A stretch of DNA of 22,167 nucleotides from a virus. Made by a program: the position numbers and the translations under genes. The stretch spans positions 1 to 22,167 of the IMG/VR virus record IMGVR_UViG_3300010430_000501; one strand, given 5' to 3'. Shown here piece by piece: positions 13,331 to 21,086 of the stretch (its first letter is position 1; every line of letters starts with the position of its first letter). The notes under the pieces were generated by a model. It was not told the DNA's origin, did no database searches, and worked only from the letters and a program-made list of their open reading frames with translations.

Positions 13331-15352
13331 ATGATACAAAAATTATATGACAAAGTAACAGGATACAACGACACCGCGTCACCCAGCGAGTTGAAAGACA
13401 CAGAGTGTCGGATCCTTTTAAACATGGACTTGGACGAAAGTGGCGGCGCGATTACGAGATCGGGTTTTGACAAGATCAACAATACAATCTTTGGCCATGA
13501 AGTAGAACAAGAGATTGAGTGGCTGGTGAATGGCGTTTCTCGGAAACTGGTTGTGATGAATAGTAAAGTGTTCCTCATGGACAACGACGGTGCCTTAACA
13601 GAAAAGTTGGCAATTGACGACGCCCATATCGATACTATCACAATACAAAACATACTCTACATCATGGATGGATCTGAGATCTATGAGTGGGGGAAAAGTA
13701 ATTATGACGCCAGTGAAACATCGATCGATATAAAGGTTAGTGAGGTGATCTTTAATCTACCTGCGTCAAGCGGCGGCGGTGTAGAAGGTAATTTCTACAA
13801 GGCTAAAGCAGCACATGGAACAACGAACCTTTCTACTGAAAATTTTAGTAACACAACAAAATGGGAAGACGTGACGGATATCAAAGGTGTGATATCTAGC
13901 GTGATACGGCCTGTAACACCAAAAAATGGAGGCTCTAAAGAAAAGGTTAAACTGGTTATTAATTATATGGCCAACACAGCAGGTGACGCTACAATCACCC
14001 TGAATGGCGTCGATAAAAAAGTAACTTTAGCTGCAGACGATACCGCGACGGCCATAGCAGGGAAGATCCGAAGTGCATCATACACTGGGTGGACAACGAG
14101 CGGAGCTGGTAACGAGGTATATTTTGAGGCTACTACTGAAGGGGCAAAGACGGGCGCTTTTTACGATCCTGGTAAAACCGGTGCTTATGGAGCCGTATCC
14201 ATTGAACAGGAGGGCTCTTCCGACGACAACAGCATTGATGATGTGAAGAAGTGTACAAAGTTTGAGCAACACGAGTATTCGAAAAGGATTTTTGCTGTCG
14301 GAAATCCTGATAATCCAACGGCGGTGTACTACTCAGAATTTAACCGTCTCGATTATTGGCGTTCAGACAGTGAACTTTATCCAACAACGCCTGAAGCTGA
14401 AGCCATAGCGCTACTGCCTTTAGATAACGTTATGCTGGTGGGCTTTAACAATAGCTGGTGGTATTGGGCTGGTATTGAAGTTGGCGTGGATGCGCTCTGG
14501 CGAAGGCTACCGATTCCCTATGGACCTATATCCCATAAGTCTGTTGTGCTGACACCTTTTTCATTTACCTTTACTTCTGCGACAGGGGTGTACACCATCC
14601 AATCCAGTATATTGAGTCAAGAAGCTTTGATGATTCAGTCTGATCGGATGATCGTACCCTTGAGTAAGAATAAGGTGGATAAAACCATCAAAGGAATTGT
14701 TAAACCCTATCTGGCCAAGGCGATCTATCACGATAACAAGTACATGTTGGCTTATTGCGACGACCCCCTGTTAACCAGAAACAATAAGGTCTTGGTCTTT
14801 CACGATACAACCAACGGGTTTACCAAGTGGGACGGGCTGCAGGTTAACGGATGGAATAAGACGTCGGATAACGAATTGCGTATAGCCACTAAAAACTTTG
14901 TTCTTCAGAGTAAAGCAGGAAAGATCTCAGACATAAACACGGATACGGGAGCTGATAAAGCGATCCAATCCCATATTAAAACAAAGGATTTAGATTTAGG
15001 CGATCCCTTGGGATCAAAGTACGTATTATTCGTATACCTTTTAATGAAACAATTCGAACTGATGGAAACTCAAGCAACACTCAGTATTGTTGCAGATTAT
15101 AAAGCGCGGTTATTTACAGACGTTCCTTTAGACGAGTCTTTTATATGGGGACGTTCTTGGGGCCGAGTTTGGGGATACCGTGAGTTGATGGAGCTTGAAG
15201 CCGAGCTGAAAGAAAAAGCTTCACGGTTCTCTATAGAGATCAAAGATGAAACTTTAGGGAATCAAATTGGTTTTTACGGTGTAGGTTTTAGTTTTTTAAA
15301 GTTAAGACCTGAAGCTACTTCAATAGATGATGGAAGGGGGTTGATCAAGTAA
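13331..15352 (+). CDS. Tail hub/stabilisation protein, P22 gp10-like, with inserted domain
   Basis: This 673-residue protein starts at an ATG with GTAGGTGATT upstream. The core resembles beta-propeller hub or nozzle proteins of short-tailed phages (P22 gp10 type): RIFAVGNPDNPTAVYYSEFN (about 318-337), LDYWRSDSELYPT, an IALLPLDNVMLVGFNNSWWY blade, SHKSVVLTPFSFTFTSATGV and MLAYCDDPLLTRNNKVLVF. The final propeller blade is followed by KTKDLDLGDPLGSKYVLFVY and a WGRSWGRVWG motif. Residues about 145-300 look inserted: a carbohydrate-binding-like part (YKAKAAHGTTNLSTENFSN, TTKWEDVTD) followed by an Ig-like module with TITLNGVDKKVTLAADDTA and TSGAGNEVYFEATTEGAKTG. It probably closes the portal channel after packaging and receives the fibres encoded next. 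Confidence 0.8.
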   Translation: MIQKLYDKVTGYNDTASPSELKDTECRILLNMDLDESGGAITRSGFDKINNTIFGHEVEQEIEWLVNGVSRKLVVMNSKVFLMDNDGALTEKLAIDDAHIDTITIQNILYIMDGSEIYEWGKSNYDASETSIDIKVSEVIFNLPASSGGGVEGNFYKAKAAHGTTNLSTENFSNTTKWEDVTDIKGVISSVIRPVTPKNGGSKEKVKLVINYMANTAGDATITLNGVDKKVTLAADDTATAIAGKIRSASYTGWTTSGAGNEVYFEATTEGAKTGAFYDPGKTGAYGAVSIEQEGSSDDNSIDDVKKCTKFEQHEYSKRIFAVGNPDNPTAVYYSEFNRLDYWRSDSELYPTTPEAEAIALLPLDNVMLVGFNNSWWYWAGIEVGVDALWRRLPIPYGPISHKSVVLTPFSFTFTSATGVYTIQSSILSQEALMIQSDRMIVPLSKNKVDKTIKGIVKPYLAKAIYHDNKYMLAYCDDPLLTRNNKVLVFHDTTNGFTKWDGLQVNGWNKTSDNELRIATKNFVLQSKAGKISDINTDTGADKAIQSHIKTKDLDLGDPLGSKYVLFVYLLMKQFELMETQATLSIVADYKARLFTDVPLDESFIWGRSWGRVWGYRELMELEAELKEKASRFSIEIKDETLGNQIGFYGVGFSFLKLRPEATSIDDGRGLIK

Positions 15353-18300
15353 TGAAATACCAAAGACAGTTTACCTCAGATGAAGGTCAAAAATCAACGG
15401 GCCTTGGTGGACCAGATCAACTAGAAAAAGAATTTGATAAAATTGGTGTGTTTTTGGATCCAGACGCAACACATGAAGATGGATCTCAGGGCGGGATCGG
15501 TCCTGAAAACTTACAACCAGGGGCGACCACTGACGCAAATATCGGAGATCGAACCGTCAATCAAAATATAACGACAACTGTAGGAAACACAGGGAGCCTT
15601 ACTTTTTTACTGTCCTGGATTGTGAAGATGATAAAAACGGTAACGGGCCGTACCAATTGGTATGACAGCCCGACTCGAAACATGGAACAGCTGGATACAG
15701 ACCTTGCAACTCTCGAAGCTCCTGGGGCGATTAACGACGTGTTGATAGGCGACCGGACAATTAATCAGATGGCTCAACCGCCTCAACCGGGATCGTGGGA
15801 TACGAGCGGCGTAGGGACGTTGTTATCGTATATTGCAAATACGCTGCAAAGAATCACAGGCATGTCCCATTGGTCTGGAACGCCACCCCGAAATTTGTTT
15901 AATTTGAACGCTGATGTGGTTAACCATAAGGGGGATATTAATAATCCCCACGGTGTTGATCGTTCACAACTGGATGTGTATTCTACTACTGAAGTAAATG
16001 GAATCAAAGAGAATTTAGCGGGTCCAGGTCGCGTTTCAGAGACGATCAAAGGCAACAATGATGCCGTGACAGCTGCCCAGCAGCAGTTGGATACACATGG
16101 AGCATCTACAGGGAACCCTCATGTTGTTACAGCAGAGCAGGTGGGGGCCTACAGTAAAACGGAGATGCAGACAGCTGGACAGGCGACCTTACACTGGAAC
16201 AATTTATCGAACGTTCCTAACCTGGCCGACTCTTCTTGGAAACCTGCAGTAAGTACCTACGATCTACTCCCAGTTTCAAGCAACGTCGTAGACGATATGC
16301 GTATTGTTGCAGATGATGGCGACGGTAAAACGGCCATGTATCGATGTAAAGCGACTGCAGGGGTCCGATTAGATCAGTGGGAAAAACTAGCCGATTTAGA
16401 TTGGACCAATGATCACGGGGCCTTGGTTGGATTGAATGACGACGATCACCCTCAGTACGCACGTACCGACGGAACGCGTAAGTACACAGGTCCGATCGAC
16501 TTAGATGGGTTCGCGATTCTTAATGCGGTCTTTAACCCTTCAGATACAGAGCCGGCCACACCCAAGGTAGGTATGCTCTGGTACGATACAGGCAACCAGC
16601 AACTTAAAGTCTACAAGGGTGCAGCTGCAGGTTGGACCGATATCTCAGGCCAAGGTGCGATTGCAAGGCGTGTTGAGATTACAGCAAGTCCAGGACAGAC
16701 AGTCTTTGCTATTGATGAAGGTGGACAGTTTAAGTATGAAGTAGGGACTTGTACCATGGGCGTCTACTTGAAAAACTCAGAGGGGATGTACGAACGCCTT
16801 GACGAAGACAGTTACACAGAATCGAGCTCCCTGACGGTAACGCTTAACAGTGGAGCCCTCTTAAATGATCAGTATATGTTCGAGTGGTTTGAAAACACAC
16901 CGGCCATTATTAATTTAGCGGTTCAAAAAGACGGTACGCTTCAAGCTAATTTGAATGCGGACTTACTGGATGGACAGCATGGATCCTACTATCTGAATGC
17001 GGATAATCACACTGAAGGAGTCATCAACAGATTGTTTACAGCGCTTCTCAGAGATAAACTGAACAACATTGAAGCCGGCGCAACCGCTGATCAAACAGCT
17101 GATGAAATACTGGCTTTAATAAAATCAGTTACCTCGGGCAGTCTGCAATTGAATGACAACGTACAACTGCAATTTGGCTCTGCTTCGGGTGGCGATTTTG
17201 TTATCTATCACGATGGAACAAACCAGATTATCAAAAGTTATAAACATGGCTCACCACTTTATATACAAGGTGAAGATGTAAGTGGTAGTCTTAAGAATTT
17301 AATCCTTGCAGACCCAGATTCAAGTGTAAGATTGTATTATGCGGGAACTGAAAAATTTGCAACTACAGCAGATGGGGTAAAAGTGATAGGTCAGTTAGAA
17401 ACTGATCAAGTAAGGGTTTTAGATGATGCAGGATACGCAAGAGGTCTTTTTCATTATGATGATGCTCAAGAAATGATGATCTTACGAAGTCTCAAACATG
17501 GTGCGGTCGTAGCAATTCAAGGGGAAAATTATGCGACAGGTACAAATAAAAACATATTGATTGCCGATCCAGATGGCGCTACTACCATATATCATGCAGG
17601 AACATCAAAACTAGCGACAACAGCATCGGGCATTAATGTAACGGGAGCGTGTTTGGAAAATAATTTAAGGTTGGCAAATATGCAGACAGTAGGTACTGCA
17701 AGTGATGACCCTAATGCTACATTAAACGGTTTAATACTGACAAATCATGCCAATAGTCCTAACGCTATAGCTGGTAACGGTGGTTATTGGTATGTTGAAA
17801 CAAGATTTTATAATAATGTAAGTGCAGGAGCAAATAGAACGCAGTATGCCACATGTTATGGTTCTTCACCGACAATGAATGGAAAAATGTATATAAGAAG
17901 TTATTATTCATCTTATGGGTGGTCAGATTGGAAGGAAGTAGGTGGTGGAACAATGTTAGTAAAAGCAAGTGATACATTACAACATACAATAAGGAGTGCG
18001 GAGTATTCGAGTCCATTGAATCAAAACATACCAGCTATGGTTGGGATATTAATTCCAAAGTTTTCAGGATCAATTAGAGTTAAAGCAGATCTAGGTTGTG
18101 AAGTAGGGACTTCTGCATATTGTCGATTAGGTATTTTAGCAACAGATATGGGTGGAGGTGGTAGTTCACGTCCTACACAGCCCCACGCATTAGGTAATTA
18201 CGGTACTGATGTTTATATAGGTAAGCCCATAGGAACGTCTTTAGCAAATGCAACAGTATATATGAGTACAATAGCATATTTAAGTGGAAGTACTTATACT

Positions 18301-18438
18301 TCTATAAATTCTGATGTAATGGTTAAAGCAGGAGAGCCACTAATTTTTGGTATCTGGAATCCAAATAATTCTCTAAATCCTAAAATTAAAAATTTAACTG
18401 TTTCCTATACTGAAGTTACTAGTACAGAAGTGCTGTAA
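15352..18438 (+). CDS. Tail fibre / receptor-binding protein (modular, pyocin-knob-like)
   Basis: The 1028-residue protein is coupled to the hub stop (TAATG). It opens with two related modules (about 64-125 and 132-195) each with IGDRT.NQ, a hydrophobic helix and a W-x-x-P-x-R-N end. The middle has fibre repeats with NPHGV or NPHVVTAEQVGAYSKTE, LVGLNDDDHPQY (about 362-373), LLDGQHGSYYLNADNHTEG and DKLNNIEAGATADQTADE (about 569-586). Two tandem beta repeats follow (about 605-690, 705-775) sharing KHG...IQGE, ILADPD and Y.AGT.K.ATTA.G. A pyocin-knob-like part ends YIRSYYSSYGWSDWKEV (about 845-861), then a Ser/Gly/Tyr-rich C-terminal beta module. From about 17150 on the DNA is clearly more AT-rich, as expected of an exchanged receptor-binding end. 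It should recognise the host surface. Confidence 0.85.
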   Translation: MKYQRQFTSDEGQKSTGLGGPDQLEKEFDKIGVFLDPDATHEDGSQGGIGPENLQPGATTDANIGDRTVNQNITTTVGNTGSLTFLLSWIVKMIKTVTGRTNWYDSPTRNMEQLDTDLATLEAPGAINDVLIGDRTINQMAQPPQPGSWDTSGVGTLLSYIANTLQRITGMSHWSGTPPRNLFNLNADVVNHKGDINNPHGVDRSQLDVYSTTEVNGIKENLAGPGRVSETIKGNNDAVTAAQQQLDTHGASTGNPHVVTAEQVGAYSKTEMQTAGQATLHWNNLSNVPNLADSSWKPAVSTYDLLPVSSNVVDDMRIVADDGDGKTAMYRCKATAGVRLDQWEKLADLDWTNDHGALVGLNDDDHPQYARTDGTRKYTGPIDLDGFAILNAVFNPSDTEPATPKVGMLWYDTGNQQLKVYKGAAAGWTDISGQGAIARRVEITASPGQTVFAIDEGGQFKYEVGTCTMGVYLKNSEGMYERLDEDSYTESSSLTVTLNSGALLNDQYMFEWFENTPAIINLAVQKDGTLQANLNADLLDGQHGSYYLNADNHTEGVINRLFTALLRDKLNNIEAGATADQTADEILALIKSVTSGSLQLNDNVQLQFGSASGGDFVIYHDGTNQIIKSYKHGSPLYIQGEDVSGSLKNLILADPDSSVRLYYAGTEKFATTADGVKVIGQLETDQVRVLDDAGYARGLFHYDDAQEMMILRSLKHGAVVAIQGENYATGTNKNILIADPDGATTIYHAGTSKLATTASGINVTGACLENNLRLANMQTVGTASDDPNATLNGLILTNHANSPNAIAGNGGYWYVETRFYNNVSAGANRTQYATCYGSSPTMNGKMYIRSYYSSYGWSDWKEVGGGTMLVKASDTLQHTIRSAEYSSPLNQNIPAMVGILIPKFSGSIRVKADLGCEVGTSAYCRLGILATDMGGGGSSRPTQPHALGNYGTDVYIGKPIGTSLANATVYMSTIAYLSGSTYTSINSDVMVKAGEPLIFGIWNPNNSLNPKIKNLTVSYTEVTSTEVL

Positions 18439-18493
18439 AAAGAAGAGAAGAGAAGAGAAGAGAAGAGAAAAGAAAAGAAGAGAGGAGAGGAGA
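18437..18493 (+). repeat. All-purine pentanucleotide tandem repeat (AGAAG)n
   Basis: From 18441 the units run AGAAG five times, AGAAA twice, AGAAG once, AGAGG twice, then AGATA. The whole stretch 18437-18493 contains only A and G. It fills the space between the fibre stop codon and the chaperone ATG (18498), and the last units supply the GGAGAGGAG ribosome binding site. Simple repeats of this length are prone to slipped-strand copy changes. Because it is untranslated, changes would alter SD context or spacing rather than reading frame. Polypurine tracts can also form triplex DNA. Confidence 0.95.
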
Positions 18494-18497
18494 TAAA

Positions 18498-19040
18498 ATG
18501 AAAATTGGATTTAGTAATGGGTGCAAGAGCGGTAAAGAGTTAATAAGCATGTTTAACTTAGATGCAAGTAATATTGAGAATCTTGACGATTATAATTATG
18601 TAATACTGCCTGATGATTTTTCGTTTACAATGGAAAATAGCACAATTCTATACAATCACGATGAAGACACCTTTGAATTTGTTGATAGTGAAGGTAAGGT
18701 TTTTGACTTGTTAGAAGATGCGAAGCTTGAGAAACGAGCAGAGTTAAACCAAAGGTGTGAAGAAGAAATAGTCAAACCGATCCTGTACAAAGACCACTCC
18801 TTTAAAATGACAAGAGACGATCAATTGAACTTATCGCTTGTCAAGGATCTTATTGAAATGACGGGGCAGACGCAGCCCTATGATGGGGTTTTATTTGTCA
18901 TGGAAGAGGTTAAAGAGTTGGCCCTTTTATTCGGTGCGCAGTTCTACGAAGCTTGGAATAAAAACCAAGAGCTTAAAAGCATCTTGGATTCAAGTGACAC
19001 GGACACATTCGAAAAAGTACAGGCGATCACATGGGAGTAA
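18498..19040 (+). CDS. Tail-fibre assembly chaperone-like protein (DUF4376-like)
   Basis: The 180-residue protein starts after the purine repeat. The N-terminal part (1-75) is an acidic beta region typical of fibre-assembly proteins (VILPDDFSFTMENSTILYNH). The C-terminal part matches the DUF4376-type pattern: KLEKRAELNQRCEEEIVKPI with a following strand, MTRDDQLNLSLVKDLIEMTG, YDGVLFVMEEVKELALLFGA and a last helix EKVQAITWE. Such proteins help fold or trimerise the distal fibre and lie just after the fibre gene, as here. The early part of the gene is AT-rich like the fibre end, consistent with co-transfer of fibre tip and chaperone. Its 3' end overlaps the next gene by 10 bases. Confidence 0.75.
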   Translation: MKIGFSNGCKSGKELISMFNLDASNIENLDDYNYVILPDDFSFTMENSTILYNHDEDTFEFVDSEGKVFDLLEDAKLEKRAELNQRCEEEIVKPILYKDHSFKMTRDDQLNLSLVKDLIEMTGQTQPYDGVLFVMEEVKELALLFGAQFYEAWNKNQELKSILDSSDTDTFEKVQAITWE

Positions 19041-19483
19041 AAACACATTACCTAGTAAGCTATACAGGTGGCGGCTTCTTTGGGTGGGTGGTCAAATTGA
19101 AATCAGGACCTTATTCTCATTCAGCCTTATTGAAACCGGATAAAACCCATGTGGTTGATGTCAACTGGTATCACCGGTTAAAGATACGTCACCTTGCAGC
19201 ACGAAAAGGAAGTTATGAATTAACACCCTTGCAGCTTGACGTTGAAAAGGTAGAAAGTTTTATAAAAAAATACTTAGATACACCTTATGACAAAAAAGGC
19301 GTAATTTCTTTTATAGTGCCATGGATCAAACACGATCCACGGTTTTTTTATTGCTCAGAATTTATGAGAGATCTTATTTACGGTGCGGGCGATTACCCAG
19401 AATTAGAAGCTATTTTAAATGAACCAACGGCACCAACTAAACTGAAAAACACAGTAGAACAAGACGTAAAGGAGGTTACTTAA
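19031..19483 (+). CDS. Permuted NlpC/P60-like hydrolase (YiiX/YebB-type)
   Basis: This 150-residue protein overlaps the previous gene by 10 bases. It shows the permuted papain-like arrangement: a His in SGPYSHSALL (H30) comes first and the Cys in FFYCSEFMRD (C108) later, with a conserved TPYDKKG turn at 84-90. In ordinary NlpC/P60 enzymes the Cys precedes the His. Family members are thiol hydrolases acting on peptidoglycan peptides or lipid/amide bonds. No signal peptide is present. The gene is coupled to the following protease gene by TAATG. A role in wall opening at entry or lysis is inferred; an acyltransferase-like activity is also possible for this superfamily. Confidence 0.75.
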   Translation: MGVKTHYLVSYTGGGFFGWVVKLKSGPYSHSALLKPDKTHVVDVNWYHRLKIRHLAARKGSYELTPLQLDVEKVESFIKKYLDTPYDKKGVISFIVPWIKHDPRFFYCSEFMRDLIYGAGDYPELEAILNEPTAPTKLKNTVEQDVKEVT

Positions 19484-20592
19484 TGAACTTTGAAGAGACG
19501 CTTAAGATCCCTGGCTATTGGGATCTTTTTGAACACACAGGTCGACAAGCTTTCTATCACCAAGGGATCTACGGCCAAAATACGACGGTCATTGTTATGG
19601 ATTCAGGGTGTAATGACCATGTTGAATTTGAAGACCGTGTTATCTGCAGATACAACGCAGTGGACGGGTCTGAAGAAGTATACGATCACAACGGCCACGG
19701 TACGGCCATGGCTGGCGTTATTGCCGGGAAACATGGCATGATGCCCCTGGCTAAGATCGTCATTGTTAAGATAGCTGACGAGAACGGTAATATCTATTTA
19801 CACCACATTGAGGCCGCTTTGGAATGGGCTGCAGCGTACAGAGATCCAGAAACAGGAGAGCCGGCGGACATTATTTCTATTTCGGCCAGTGCGGCTTCAG
19901 GCAGCAAACGATTAAGAGAAGGGGTTCAGGATTGTGAAGATCTGGACATCCTTATTTTTTCGTCTGCAGGTAACAACGGAAATGGACAAACCAGGTACCC
20001 GGCCAATGATCCAAGAGTGGTCGCGACGTGTGCGGTGGACTCCTATCTTGAGTTAGAAGACTATTCAAGCTACAACCAACGTATGATGTTCTGTATGCAC
20101 GGAACGCAAATAATGACAGCTGATCACAAAACAAGAGACGGTTATAAAACATCGACCGGAACTTCGCCGGCGACACCCATGAACGCGGGTACGGCCGGTT
20201 TAATGCGAAGCAAGTACAAGTTTGTACATAATCGTAGAATGACCAATAAGGAAACGCGCGACTTCATGGCCCTGAGTGCCATTGATTTAGGAGCAGTGGG
20301 CTACGATAACAAGTATGGTTTCGGATTCCCTACACTGGATCCTTCGGCACCCCGTGAGTGGACCGTGGTGGTTCCGATCGGCAGCTGCTACATTTACGAT
20401 GGCGGCATTGCAACGAAGATAGACCAACCGGCGGAGATCGACCCGGATACCAACCGAACCATGGTGCCCCTAAGAGCTTTAGCAGAAGCCTTGGATAAAG
20501 AGGTAACCTGGAATGCAGAAAGTCGCACGGCAGGTTTTAGACCACCCAAGTGCACACCGGCTACCGCTAAACCACTGGACGTACGGAGGTAA
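19483..20592 (+). CDS. Subtilisin-family (S8) serine protease with C-terminal Cu-amine-oxidase-N-like domain
   Basis: This 369-residue protein carries an intact catalytic triad: D40 in VIVMDSG, H72 in HNGHGTAMAGVIAG, and S228 in TGTSPATPMNAG. The oxyanion-hole Asn N164 is in SSAGNNGNG. There is no signal peptide or long propeptide, as in intracellular subtilisins, so it is either active in the cell or carried in the virion. Residues about 292-352 (VVVPIGSCYIYDGGIATKID, TMVPLRALAEALDKEVTW, NAESRTAGF) match the Cu_amine_oxidN1 pattern, a small domain found on secreted surface proteins of Bacillota. SD GGAGG lies at 19471-19475. Its location between a wall-hydrolase gene and membrane/wall genes suggests degradation of surface or S-layer protein at infection. 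Subtilases are rare among phage structural genes. Confidence 0.9.
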   Translation: MNFEETLKIPGYWDLFEHTGRQAFYHQGIYGQNTTVIVMDSGCNDHVEFEDRVICRYNAVDGSEEVYDHNGHGTAMAGVIAGKHGMMPLAKIVIVKIADENGNIYLHHIEAALEWAAAYRDPETGEPADIISISASAASGSKRLREGVQDCEDLDILIFSSAGNNGNGQTRYPANDPRVVATCAVDSYLELEDYSSYNQRMMFCMHGTQIMTADHKTRDGYKTSTGTSPATPMNAGTAGLMRSKYKFVHNRRMTNKETRDFMALSAIDLGAVGYDNKYGFGFPTLDPSAPREWTVVVPIGSCYIYDGGIATKIDQPAEIDPDTNRTMVPLRALAEALDKEVTWNAESRTAGFRPPKCTPATAKPLDVRR

Positions 20593-20596
20593 GGAC

Positions 20597-21082
20597 ATGG
20601 AGTTAATCTTAGATAACTTGGACTTAGGAGTTAGTGCGATTTTAATAAGCATATGTTTGTCAGCGATTTACGGTATTGTGATCAAGTTACCTAAGAAGCT
20701 GGAACAATACATTCCCGACTCTTTGGCATTGGTGAAAAGCTTTCAAGCCACCCTTGCCGCAAACACGGAAGTCATGCGTAGGTCGAATGAAATGCACGAT
20801 CAAGGGTGCCATTTTGAACAGATAGCCGACAGTCGACTCAGACAGATCCGGTCACAGATGGAAGAAATGCGAAAGGATTCAGATGAACGTTACGGCGAGG
20901 TTTGGGACTTAACAAACAAGTTGATTGATAATTTATCGGTGATCCGATCGGAAATGCAGATGTTACCTGCAGAACTTGAAAAAACAATCATAAAGGAAAT
21001 GAGTGTTATCAGTACAAAGATGGCTGAAGTTAATGCGTCGATTGCACAGTATACCACGCAGGTCCAACAGTTAAAGGGGTGA
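20597..21082 (+). CDS. Membrane-anchored coiled-coil protein (161 aa), possible lysis-associated
   Basis: Start 20597 is chosen because GGAGGT ends 7 bases before this ATG; an in-frame upstream start lies inside the protease gene and lacks an SD. Residues about 9-30 form one membrane segment (LGVSAILISICLSAIYGIVI). The rest is a long helical coiled coil with heptad-like patterns (RLRQIRSQMEEMRKDSDER; LSVIRSEMQMLPAELEKTI; ISTKMAEVNASIAQYTTQVQ). Topology resembles XhlA-like holin partners or spanin-like proteins, but one span and large size make a classic holin unlikely. It could anchor or organise the neighbouring hydrolases. Function is inferred from position only. Confidence 0.7.
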   Translation: MELILDNLDLGVSAILISICLSAIYGIVIKLPKKLEQYIPDSLALVKSFQATLAANTEVMRRSNEMHDQGCHFEQIADSRLRQIRSQMEEMRKDSDERYGEVWDLTNKLIDNLSVIRSEMQMLPAELEKTIIKEMSVISTKMAEVNASIAQYTTQVQQLKG

Positions 21083-21086
21083 TTGA

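Noticed and set aside
18437-18493. CRISPR array
   Set aside because: The units are 5 bp, contiguous and without spacers; it is a simple microsatellite.
15352-18500. Diversity-generating retroelement acting on the fibre tip
   Set aside because: No reverse transcriptase gene and no template/variable repeat pair was seen in the window.
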